A stretch of DNA of 13,665 nucleotides from positions 1 through 13,665 of the forward strand of contig JBBSIG010000053.1 of the NCBI GenBank assembly GCA_038232215.1. Direction: 5' to 3'. Under the pieces are notes generated by a model, which did not search any database, was not told the origin of the DNA, and saw only the letters and a list, made by a program, of their open reading frames with translations. The position numbers and the translations under genes are program-made. Below, in pieces: positions 6,456 to 13,052 of this stretch (within the stretch, counting starts at the first letter, position 1; every line of letters begins with the position of its first letter). Origin of the DNA: JBBSIG01 sp038232215. Lineage in GTDB: Bacteria; Actinomycetota; Thermoleophilia; Gaiellales; Gaiellaceae.

Positions 6456-6474
6456 TCCTGTGGATCGGCTGAGA
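6456..6474 (-). promoter_or_regulatory. MprA-like box upstream of the response-regulator gene
   Basis: On the minus strand: TCTCAGCC, GAT, CCACAGGA. It ends 21 bp before the GTG start of the regulator and matches the htrA box at 16 of 19 positions. The position suggests autoregulation. The short distance would place transcription start close to the start codon if the box overlaps the -35 region. Confidence 0.55.
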
Positions 6475-6497
6475 GATCGCGCCTCGAGAGCGAGAGG

Positions 6498-6513
6498 CCT
6501 TCCGCGCGGAAGG
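6498..6513. promoter_or_regulatory. 16-bp perfect palindrome between the divergent regulator and dnaE genes
   Basis: CCTTCCGCGCGGAAGG reads identically on both strands. It lies in the 144-bp divergent region, 67 bp before the dnaE start and 63 bp before the regulator start. It could be a dimeric repressor site acting on dnaE or a small hairpin; no known factor is assigned. Confidence 0.4.
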
Positions 6514-6564
6514 GGTGAAAAGCCGGGGCAGGGGCGGCTCCGAGAGGCCAGCCGGAAGCAGGTC

Positions 6565-6570
6565 TAAGAT
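6565..6570 (+). promoter_or_regulatory. possible -10 element of dnaE (leaderless)
   Basis: TAAGAT fits the TANNNT -10 pattern and lies 9 bp before the GTG start of dnaE, in otherwise G+C-rich sequence. It would place transcription start at or next to the start codon. No good -35 hexamer is visible at the usual distance. Confidence 0.35.
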
Positions 6571-6579
6571 GGCCGTCCC

Positions 6580-9500
6580 GTGCCCGGCGCCCCCCCGTTC
6601 GTCCATCTCCATGTCCACTCCGAGTACTCGATTCTCGACGGTGCGTGCCGCATCCCCGCTCTCGCCGCGCGCGCGGCCGAGCTCGAGATGCCGGCGGTCG
6701 CGCTGACCGACCACGGCTCCCTGGCCGGCGCGGTCGAGCTCTACCGGGAGGCCCGCAAGCAGGGCGTGAAGCCGCTCGTCGGCTGCGAGGTCTACGTCGC
6801 CGACGACCGGCGCGCGCAGGCGAAGGGATATGCGCACCTGACCCTGCTCGCGGAGACGAACGAGGGCTACGGCAACCTGATCAAGCTGGCCTCGGCCGGC
6901 TATCTCGAGGGGTACTACTACAAGCCCCGCGTCGACTGGGAGCTGCTGGAGGGCCACTCGACCGGCCTGGTCGCGCTCTCGGGCTGCCTGTCGGGACGGG
7001 TGTGCAAGGCGCTCGAGGAGAGCCGCCCGGCCGACGCGGCCGCCGAGCTCGACCGGCTGGCGCAGATCTTCGGCAGGGACTCCACCTACGTCGAGCTCCA
7101 GAACGCCGGGCTCGACGTGCAGTCGCGGGTCAATCCGCTGCTCGTCGAGCTCGCCGGGCAGGCGGGGCTCCCGCTCGTCGCGACGGGCGACGTCCACTAC
7201 CTGCGCCACGAGGACGCGCGCGCCCACGAGGCGCTGCTCTGCATCCAGTCGGGCGACTCGCTCAAGAACCCGAGCCACTGGCGCTTCGACACGGACCAGT
7301 TCTTCCTCAAGTCCCCCGAGGAGATGGCTCTCGACTTCCCGGGCCAGGAGGAGGCGCTCGCCCGCACGCTCGAGATCTCCGAGCGCTGCGACGTGACGAT
7401 GGAGCTCGGTCGGATCCTGCTGCCGAGCTTCCCGGTCCCGGACGATCGCGACGCGTTCGACTACCTGGTGGAGCTGTGCGAGAAGGGCCTCCTCAGGCGC
7501 TACGGCGGCGCGACGCCCGAGCTGAACGAGCGGCTCCGCTTCGAGCTGAAGACGATCCGCGAGATGGGCTTCGCCGACTACTTCCTGATCGTCTGGGACT
7601 TCATCGCGTTCGCGAAGCGGAACGGGATCGGCGTCGGCCCGGGGCGCGGCTCCGCTGCCGGCTCGCTCGTCGCCTACTCCCTCGAGATCACGGACATCGA
7701 CCCGATCCGCTACGACCTGCTGTTCGAGCGCTTCCTCAACCCGGGCCGGAAGTCGATGCCCGACATCGACATCGACTTCTCGGTCGAGGGCCGCGACCGC
7801 GTCATCAACTACGTCGCGGAGAAGTACGGCCGCGACCGGGTCGCGCAGATCATCACCTTCGGGACGATGGCCGCCCGGGCCGCCGTCCGTGACGCCGGCC
7901 GCGTGCTCGACGTGCCCTACGGGATCGTCGACAAGATCGCGAAGGCGATCCCCGAGGGGCCCGGCCAGAGCCTCGAGGCCTGCCTGAAGCCGGGCCAGGA
8001 GCTGAAGGCCGCGGTCGACTCGGATCCCACGGCACGCGAGATCGTCGAGCTGGCGCGGCCGCTAGAGGGCCTCGTGCGCCAGGACTCGATCCACGCCGCC
8101 GGCGTCGTGATCGGCGACCGGCCGCTCGTCGAGTACGTCCCCCTGCAGCAGAAGGGGGCCGGACAGGAGCTCGTGACCCAGTTCGCGATGGGGGACGTGG
8201 AGGCGCTCGGGCTGCTGAAGATGGACTTCCTCGGCCTGCGCAACCTCGACGTGCTGGACAAGGCGAAGGAGCTCGTCGGCGGGCTCGATCTCGGTGCGAT
8301 CCCGCTCGACGACGCGAGGACGTACGCGATGCTCGCGCGGGGCGAGGCGACGGGCGTCTTCCAGTTCGAGTCGTCCGGGATGCGCGAGGCGCTCCGGCTG
8401 GTGAAGCCGACCGAGTTCGAGGACCTGATCGCGCTCGTCGCCCTCTACCGGCCGGGGCCGATGGCCTACATCCCGGTCTACGCGAGGCGGAAGGCGGGGC
8501 AAGAGCAGGTCTCCTACGCGGACCCGCGCCTGCGCCCGATCACCGAGCCGACCCACGGCATCTGCCTGTACCAGGAGCAGTACATGGAGATCGCGAAGCA
8601 GCTCGCCGGCTTCACCCCCGCCGAGGCCGACGATCTGCGCAAGGCGATCGGGAAGAAGATCCATGCGCTGATGGCGTCGCTCAAGGGCAAGTTCCTCGAG
8701 GGCTGCGCCGCGAGCGACGTCGCCCCCGGGGTGGCGGTCCAGCTCTGGAAGGACATGGAGCAGGCGCAGGACTACTCGTTCAACAAGTCGCACGCGGCCT
8801 GCTACGGCCTCATCGCCTACCGCACCGCGTACATGCGCGCCAACCATCCGCACGAGTACATGGCCGCGCTGATCTCCTCGGTGATGAACACGAAGGACAA
8901 GGTGCCGTTCTACGTCAACGCCTGCGACGAGCTCGGCATCGAGGTGCTGCCGCCCGACGTCAACTCCTCGGCCACCGACTTCGCGGTCGTCGAGGGCAAG
9001 ATCCGCTTCGGCCTGAACGCGGTCAAGAACGTCGGCGAGCCGGCCGCGCGCGCGATTCTCCGCGCCCGGGAGGAGGGAGGGCCGTTCACCTCCATCTGGG
9101 ACTTCACCGAGCGCGTCGACCCGCAGTGCGCGAACAAGCGCGCGCTCGAGTCGCTCGTCAAGTGCGGCGCGCTCGACTCGACGGGCGCGACCCGTCAGGG
9201 CATGCTCGCCGTGCTCGAGCAGGCGCTCGGCTGGGGCCAGAAGCAGCAGGCCGACCGGATGGCCGGTCAGGGCTCGATCTTCAACCTCGACTTCGACGGC
9301 GCGGACCTGGAGCAGAGGAGCCACCACCCGACTCTGGCCGCGGGCGAGTTCGACAAGCGAGAGCTCCTCGCGATGGAGAAGGAGACGCTCGGCCTCTACG
9401 TCTCGGAGCACCCGCTCCAGAGCCTGAAGGACGCGCTCAAGCGACGCACCGACTGCACGCTGGCGGAGCTCGAGCGGCGCCGCGACGGCGAGGTGGTCGC

Positions 9501-9975
9501 GGTCGGCGGCATCGTGGGCGCCGTCAAGCAGCTGACGACGAAGAAGGGAGAGCCGATGGTCTTCCTCCGGCTCGACGACGTCACGGGCAGCGCCGAGGTG
9601 GTCGTCTTCAACTCGGTCTACGCCGCCGCCCGCGAGCTCTGCGCCGTCGACCGGATCCTCGTCGTCAAGGGCCGGATCGACCACAAGCAGGAGGGCGAGA
9701 CGAAGCTGCTCGCGCTCGAGGTCGCCGCCTTCGAGGCGGCACCGGAGCGGAAGGAGGTGCGGCTCAGGGTCGCGGCGGGCCGTGCCCGGGCCGGGCTCGT
9801 GCGCGAGCTCGCCCTGCTCGTCCGGGAGTTCCCGGGCGAGGCCCCGGTCGTGCTCGAGGCCGAGACCGCAGCGGGCTGGAAGCGCCTCCGCTTCGGGCCC
9901 GGCTACCGCGTGCAGCCGGCCTCGGACTTCTTCGCCGAGGCGAAGGCGCTCCTCGGGGAGGCCGCCGTCAGCTAA
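6580..9975 (+). CDS. dnaE: DNA polymerase III alpha subunit (DnaE1 type) with intact PHP domain
   Basis: 1131 aa, close to the usual 1150-1190 for DnaE1. It is the replicative polymerase that extends DNA in the Pol III holoenzyme. The N-terminal PHP domain (about 1-275) keeps all nine expected metal ligands: His11, His13, Asp20, His45, Glu70, His86, Cys136, Asp204 and His206. An active 3'-5' proofreading exonuclease is therefore likely, as in mycobacterial DnaE1 and unlike E. coli. The polymerase has the catalytic triad Asp395/Asp397 (MPDIDIDF) and Asp549 (KMDFLGLRNLD), plus GRGSAAGSL. A clamp-binding motif QGSIF is at 897-901 and an OB domain at about 970-1045. GTG 6580 is chosen because it gives the conserved FVHLHVHSEYSILDG start; an ATG at 6569 is out of frame. 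There is no Shine-Dalgarno sequence. It is transcribed alone, ending in a strong hairpin. Confidence 0.97.
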   Translation: MPGAPPFVHLHVHSEYSILDGACRIPALAARAAELEMPAVALTDHGSLAGAVELYREARKQGVKPLVGCEVYVADDRRAQAKGYAHLTLLAETNEGYGNLIKLASAGYLEGYYYKPRVDWELLEGHSTGLVALSGCLSGRVCKALEESRPADAAAELDRLAQIFGRDSTYVELQNAGLDVQSRVNPLLVELAGQAGLPLVATGDVHYLRHEDARAHEALLCIQSGDSLKNPSHWRFDTDQFFLKSPEEMALDFPGQEEALARTLEISERCDVTMELGRILLPSFPVPDDRDAFDYLVELCEKGLLRRYGGATPELNERLRFELKTIREMGFADYFLIVWDFIAFAKRNGIGVGPGRGSAAGSLVAYSLEITDIDPIRYDLLFERFLNPGRKSMPDIDIDFSVEGRDRVINYVAEKYGRDRVAQIITFGTMAARAAVRDAGRVLDVPYGIVDKIAKAIPEGPGQSLEACLKPGQELKAAVDSDPTAREIVELARPLEGLVRQDSIHAAGVVIGDRPLVEYVPLQQKGAGQELVTQFAMGDVEALGLLKMDFLGLRNLDVLDKAKELVGGLDLGAIPLDDARTYAMLARGEATGVFQFESSGMREALRLVKPTEFEDLIALVALYRPGPMAYIPVYARRKAGQEQVSYADPRLRPITEPTHGICLYQEQYMEIAKQLAGFTPAEADDLRKAIGKKIHALMASLKGKFLEGCAASDVAPGVAVQLWKDMEQAQDYSFNKSHAACYGLIAYRTAYMRANHPHEYMAALISSVMNTKDKVPFYVNACDELGIEVLPPDVNSSATDFAVVEGKIRFGLNAVKNVGEPAARAILRAREEGGPFTSIWDFTERVDPQCANKRALESLVKCGALDSTGATRQGMLAVLEQALGWGQKQQADRMAGQGSIFNLDFDGADLEQRSHHPTLAAGEFDKRELLAMEKETLGLYVSEHPLQSLKDALKRRTDCTLAELERRRDGEVVAVGGIVGAVKQLTTKKGEPMVFLRLDDVTGSAEVVVFNSVYAAARELCAVDRILVVKGRIDHKQEGETKLLALEVAAFEAAPERKEVRLRVAAGRARAGLVRELALLVREFPGEAPVVLEAETAAGWKRLRFGPGYRVQPASDFFAEAKALLGEAAVS

Positions 9976-9980
9976 CAAGC

Positions 9981-10005
9981 GTGGGGGAACCCAGGGTTCC
10001 CCCAC
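9981..10005 (+). terminator. strong hairpin after dnaE
   Basis: GTGGGGGAACC at 9981-9991 pairs perfectly with GGTTCCCCCAC at 9995-10005 around a 3-base loop, an 11-bp GC-rich stem five bases after the dnaE stop. No T-run follows. It is probably the dnaE terminator in the U-tract-free form common in high-GC actinobacteria. Confidence 0.65.
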
Positions 10006-10042
10006 CGAGCCCCTCCTTCTACGCTCTCGCCGACGAGCCGTC

Positions 10043-10070
10043 CTTCGCCTCCCGCCGGGCGAAGCCCGGC
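10043..10070 (+). repeat. two overlapping, mutually exclusive hairpins
   Basis: CTTCGCC (10043-10049) can pair with GGCGAAG (10058-10064). Alternatively GCCGGGC (10054-10060) can pair with GCCCGGC (10064-10070) around a GAA loop, a very stable fold. The two stems share bases, so only one forms at a time. They lie in the 226-bp gap between dnaE and the 66-aa gene. They could be a backup terminator or part of a dispersed repeat. Confidence 0.4.
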
Positions 10071-10201
10071 TCCGGCCACAGCGGCGCTCGCGGTCGCGTA
10101 GCGTTCCTTAAGATTGCGTTAGGGCTTCGGTTCACTCCCTAGAGGGACATCCAGTTCCGACGTCTGACCGAACAGAGGATGAGACGGCGGAAGGAGACAC
10201 G

Positions 10202-10402
10202 ATGACTGCGGCAGAAGCGACATACGTCGAGACCGAGATCGAGCGCATCGAGCGCTGGCGTGCCGCCGAGCTCGAGCGTGGCGGCTACGGGGCCGGGCAG
10301 GCCACGCAGCTCGCGGCCCGGCACGACGTCGACCTGCACCTGGCTATCGACCTGCTCGCGCGCGGCTGTCCGGCCGAGGTCGCGCTCCGGATACTCCTGT
10401 AG
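10202..10402 (+). CDS. small hypothetical protein (66 aa)
   Basis: Starts at ATG 10202 with AAGGAG at 10191-10196, five bases upstream, the clearest ribosome site in this half of the window. The protein is acidic, soluble and predicted all-helical: an amphipathic first helix (ETEIERIERWRAAELERGG), then GAGQATQLAARHDVDLHLAIDLLARGCPAEVALRIL. The heptad-like spacing of Ala/Leu and the single Cys near the C-terminus are its only marks. No signal peptide or membrane segment is seen. I do not recognise the family. Third codon positions are strongly G/C, supporting real coding. It is followed directly by a long inverted repeat that may terminate its transcript. Confidence 0.7.
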   Translation: MTAAEATYVETEIERIERWRAAELERGGYGAGQATQLAARHDVDLHLAIDLLARGCPAEVALRILL

Positions 10403-10594
10403 GCTACTTCCCTCGGGATACACGCGGTCGGCAGGCCGTGCTGGAGCCGTCGGGGGAAGTAGCTTGCGGCAGTCGATGCCAAAGCGCTTCGCCGGATAGC
10501 TGCACCGTCAGCGCGAGCGCTCAGCTTGCGAGTTCGGGTCGGCTGACGGTGATGTTGGCGGCCACGTAAGACGCCAGCTGAAAGGAGCACGAGC
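10403..10594 (+). ncRNA. highly structured segment, candidate RNA leader or small RNA
   Basis: Three inverted repeats in succession. GCTACTTCCC (10403-10412) pairs with GGGAAGTAGC (10454-10463). CACCGTCAGC (10503-10512) pairs with GCTGACGGTG (10542-10551) and encloses a smaller stem, GCGAGC/GCTTGC. TGGCG (10556-10560) pairs with CGCCA (10572-10576). The last stem is followed by AAAGGAG (10581-10587) and an ATG at 10595. The first stem starts on the base after the stop of the 66-aa gene and may be its terminator; the others could be a 5' leader controlling the next ORF. I do not see the conserved core of any riboswitch, SRP RNA, 6S RNA or tmRNA that I know. No credible long ORF occupies the stretch. 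Confidence 0.45.
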
Positions 10595-10829
10595 ATGAGC
10601 GGCCTCTTCTGGCTCATGGTCATGGCGTTCGCCGCCCAAGCCCCAGCGCGAGCGCACCTACGCCGTGCGCAAGTCGGGGGCCTCCACGGGTCACGAGGAT
10701 CGCTGTTCCGGCTGCGGCGGGTTGCCGGGCTCGGCGGTGTCCTGCGGAGGCCAACGCCGCGACGGTGATGATCGACGCGACGACCGGTTCGCGCTGGATG
10801 CGGTCATCGGCACAATGGGCTGGCCGTGA
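10595..10829 (+). pseudogene. short membrane-anchored ORF upstream of lgt, apparently frameshifted
   Basis: ATG 10595 has a good ribosome site (AAAGGAG, 7-base spacing) and begins with hydrophobic MSGLFWLMVMAFAA. In that frame it degrades into an Arg-rich tail and stops at 10768 (57 aa). The frame one base over has far better codon use from about 10638 and reads KPQRERTYAVRKSGASTGHE, then DRCSGCGG and VSCGG, ending VIGTMGWP with its TGA at 10827-10829 overlapping the lgt GTG start (GTGA). Removing one C from the run at 10634-10638 would give a continuous protein of about 77 aa with one membrane segment and a Cys-rich part. Either the gene is decayed or the extra base is a sequence error. The full-length product is not recognised. 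Confidence 0.4.
10810..10815 (+). promoter_or_regulatory. possible -10 element before lgt
   Basis: CACAAT resembles a -10 hexamer and lies 10 bp before the lgt GTG, which has no Shine-Dalgarno sequence. It would give a leaderless or near-leaderless transcript. Translational coupling to the preceding short ORF is the alternative. Confidence 0.25.
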
Positions 10830-11695
10830 CCCTCTTCCTCGCCTCCATCCCCTCGCCGCACACGGGGGTCGTCGACCTCGGCCCGCTCGTGGTGCACATG
10901 TACGGGTTGATGCTGCTCGCCGCGATCGCGGCCTGCATCTGGCTGACGGGGCGCCGCTGGGTCGCCTGGGGCGGCGACTGGGACCTGATCTTCCGGACGG
11001 CGGTGTGGGGAGTCGCTGCCGGCATCGTCGGCGCCCGGGCGTACCACGACGTCACCAGCTGGAGCGAGGTGCCCGAGCCGAAGTGGCGCGGGGTCTTCGC
11101 CGTCTGGGAGGGCGGGCTCGGGGTGTGGGGCGGCATCTTCCTCGGCGTCGTGGTGGGGGCGGTCGTGGTCAGGCGCTCGGGCGCGAGTGCCAGGCTGATG
11201 CTCGACGCGGCCGCGCCGGGTCTCCTGCTCGCGCAGGGGATCGGGCGGCTTGGGAACTGGTGGAACCAGGAGCTCTTCGGCAAGCCCACCGATCTGCCCT
11301 GGGCCCTCGAGATCGACCCGGAGCACCGGCCGCCCGGCTACCTCGCCCGGTCGACGTTCCACCCGACCTTCCTCTACGAGCTTCTCTACGACGTCGTCAT
11401 GGTCGGCGTCCTGCTCGTCGTCGGCCGGCGCTTCCGGCTGAAGCCGCCGGCGCTCTTCGCGCTCTATGTCGCGGTCTACTGCTTCGGGCGCTTCTTCGAG
11501 GAGCTGCTCCGCATCGACCCGGCGCACCATGTCGCGGGCCTGCGGCTGAACGCCTGGATGTCGATCCTCGGCTTCGTGCTCGCCTCCGCGTTCTTTCTCT
11601 GGTGGCAGTTCCGCCGCCGCGACCCGGGTGCGACGGCGCGGCCGCAGCCGCCCGCGATGGCCATCCCGAGGGGACGCGTCCGCCCTTCGCGTTAG
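10826..11695 (+). CDS. lgt: phosphatidylglycerol-prolipoprotein diacylglyceryl transferase
   Basis: 289 aa, the usual length. This integral membrane enzyme moves diacylglycerol from phosphatidylglycerol to the lipobox cysteine of prolipoproteins, the first step of lipoprotein maturation. The family signature is at 140-151 (GRLGNWWNQELF) with key Arg141 and Asn144. Other conserved elements are Tyr26 (HMYGLM), EGGLGVWGG (95-103), FHPTFLYE (178-185) and GRFFEELLR (221-229). About seven hydrophobic segments are visible, from residue 19 to 260. The C-terminal tail after 262 is Pro/Arg-rich and cytoplasmic. The GTG start at 10826 lacks a Shine-Dalgarno sequence and overlaps the stop of the short frameshifted ORF. 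scpA starts only 10 bp after its stop, so the three genes lgt, scpA and scpB are likely co-transcribed in part. Confidence 0.96.
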   Translation: MTLFLASIPSPHTGVVDLGPLVVHMYGLMLLAAIAACIWLTGRRWVAWGGDWDLIFRTAVWGVAAGIVGARAYHDVTSWSEVPEPKWRGVFAVWEGGLGVWGGIFLGVVVGAVVVRRSGASARLMLDAAAPGLLLAQGIGRLGNWWNQELFGKPTDLPWALEIDPEHRPPGYLARSTFHPTFLYELLYDVVMVGVLLVVGRRFRLKPPALFALYVAVYCFGRFFEELLRIDPAHHVAGLRLNAWMSILGFVLASAFFLWWQFRRRDPGATARPQPPAMAIPRGRVRPSR

Positions 11696-11698
11696 CGT
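11693..11698 (+). promoter_or_regulatory. possible -10 element of scpA over the lgt stop
   Basis: TAGCGT overlaps the lgt stop codon and lies 7 bp before the scpA GTG, which has no Shine-Dalgarno sequence. It could start a leaderless scpA transcript. The match to a -10 consensus is only moderate. Confidence 0.25.
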
Positions 11699-11705
11699 AG
11701 CGCCC

Positions 11706-12470
11706 GTGATCGTGCGCGAGCTCGAGCTGGACCTCGACGCCTTCGAGGGGCCCTTCGACCTGCTGCTGACGCTCGTCCTGCGAGAGGAGCTCGAGCTCGC
11801 CGACGTGGACGTGGCGGGCATCGTCGTGGCCTTCGTCGAGCGGCTGGAGGAGCGGGGCGAGCTGGATCTCGAGGCCTGCGGCGAGTTCCTCGTGCTCGTC
11901 GCCGCGCTGCTCGAGCTGAAGGCCCGCGCCCTCTTCCCCGACGAGGAGGCGGAGCTCGGCGAGCTCGAGCCCGAGGAGGCCGCCGAGGAGCTGGCGCGTC
12001 GGCTCGCGGAGTACAGGCGCATGAAGGAGGCGGCGGCCGTCCTCGCCGAGCGGCTCGAGCAGGAGGGCGACCGCTTCTTCCGGCTCGGGCCCGCTCCGCT
12101 CGCCCCGCGGCCCGAGCGCCGGCTCGCTCCGCAGGAGCCTGAGCTGCTCGCCGCGGCGCTCCGCGCGCTGGCGGCCGAGCCGCCCGCCGTCTCGCTCGCG
12201 CACATCGAGCGCCGCTTCCCGCCGGTGCGCCGCTTCGTGGACCGGTTCCGCGCGCTGCTCGCGGGCCGGCGGCGCTTCAGCTTCGACGCCGAGGTCGGCG
12301 AGCTGTCCCGGGTGGAGCAGGCGGTCGCGTTTCTCGCCCTGCTCGAGCTGCGGAAGGCGAACGAGATCGCGCTCGAGCAGGCGGCGCCGTTCGCGCCGAT
12401 CCAGGTGTCCCGGCAGGAGATCCGGCGAAAGCGCGAAAGTGACGAGGCATGGACCGCCCGCTCCGCCTGA
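11706..12470 (+). CDS. scpA: segregation and condensation protein A (kleisin)
   Basis: 254 aa. ScpA is the kleisin that bridges the two SMC heads and recruits ScpB in the bacterial condensin complex, needed for chromosome compaction and segregation. The N-terminal signature FEGPFDLLLTLV (residues 13-24) and the following DVDVAGIVVAFVE, then EFLVLVAALLELKARALFP (60-78), are typical. The middle (80-160) is an acidic, Glu-rich helical linker. The C-terminal winged helix, about 187-240, ends SRQEIRRKR. GTG 11706 is preferred because it gives the usual short lead to the conserved motif; GTG 11712 is possible, and the open frame back to 11628 inside lgt is not needed. The gene overlaps scpB by 22 bp, so the two are translationally linked. 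Confidence 0.95.
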   Translation: MIVRELELDLDAFEGPFDLLLTLVLREELELADVDVAGIVVAFVERLEERGELDLEACGEFLVLVAALLELKARALFPDEEAELGELEPEEAAEELARRLAEYRRMKEAAAVLAERLEQEGDRFFRLGPAPLAPRPERRLAPQEPELLAAALRALAAEPPAVSLAHIERRFPPVRRFVDRFRALLAGRRRFSFDAEVGELSRVEQAVAFLALLELRKANEIALEQAAPFAPIQVSRQEIRRKRESDEAWTARSA

Positions 12471-13051
12471 TCTCGACGAACCCGCTCGACCGGCTCGCGC
12501 GGACGCTCGAGGCCCTGCTCGTCGTGGCCGGGCAGCCCCTGACCCCGGAAGACCTGGCCGTCGCCGCGGACGACGACCTCGAGCGGGTGGAGACGGCGCT
12601 CGGGCTGCTCTCGGAGCGGTACCGGGAGGGGCGCAGCGGTATCGTGCTCGAGCGGGTCGCCGGCGGATACGCCTTCCGGGCCGCCCGTGACGCCGCGCTC
12701 GCCTGCGAGCGCCTCTTCGAGCGGCCCGTCCAGCGCGGGCTCTCGCAGGCGGCGCTCGAGACGCTCTCGATCGTCGCGTACCTCGGCCCCTGCAGCCGGC
12801 CCGACATCGCCCGCGTGCGCGGCGTGTCGGCGGACTCGGCCGTCGCAGGTCTCGTCGAGCGGGGCCTGATCGGAGAGGCCGGCCGGGAGGACGGGGCGGG
12901 AGGCGCGGTCCGCTACCGCACGACGCCGCTCTTCGAGCGCGTCTTCGGGCTGGAGAGCCTCTCCGAGCTGCCCCGCCTCGACGATCTCGGCGACGGCGCC
13001 GACGAGATTCGCGACCGGCTGCACGCCGTCGCCGACCAGCGCACGGCCTGA
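12449..13051 (+). CDS. scpB: segregation and condensation protein B
   Basis: 200 aa, close to the normal size. ScpB dimers bind the ScpA linker and complete the SMC-ScpAB condensin. Two winged-helix domains are recognisable: the first at about residues 10-88 (RTLEALLVVAGQPLTPEDLA through ERVAGGYAFRAA), the second at about 92-176 with the family hallmark LSQAALETLSIVAYLGPCSRPDIARVRGV and the VERGLIGEAGRED turn. A longer acidic tail follows. The ATG at 12449 lies inside the scpA 3' end. The usual order scpA-scpB is kept, but smc is not in the window. Confidence 0.95.
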   Translation: MDRPLRLISTNPLDRLARTLEALLVVAGQPLTPEDLAVAADDDLERVETALGLLSERYREGRSGIVLERVAGGYAFRAARDAALACERLFERPVQRGLSQAALETLSIVAYLGPCSRPDIARVRGVSADSAVAGLVERGLIGEAGREDGAGGAVRYRTTPLFERVFGLESLSELPRLDDLGDGADEIRDRLHAVADQRTA

Positions 13052-13052
13052 C

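Noticed and set aside
6436..7278. Upstream extension of the response-regulator frame into dnaE
   Set aside because: Receiver domains begin within about 20 residues of the start. The extension is antisense to the conserved PHP domain of dnaE and lacks any domain.
8062..10005. Minus-strand open frame of 647 codons opposite dnaE
   Set aside because: It mirrors the codon pattern of dnaE, is rich in Arg/Glu/Leu/Val with no domain, and dnaE on the plus strand is unmistakable. It is a GC-rich shadow frame.
10524..10551. tRNA-like T-arm (GAGTTCGGGTC)
   Set aside because: No acceptor stem, anticodon arm or correct spacing can be built around it. The bases belong to the loop of a longer inverted repeat.
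10542..10580. Possible insertion-sequence end upstream of the short ORF
   Set aside because: The stretch faintly recalled IS21-type termini, but there is no matching second end, target duplication or transposase fragment, so it is not annotated as a mobile element.
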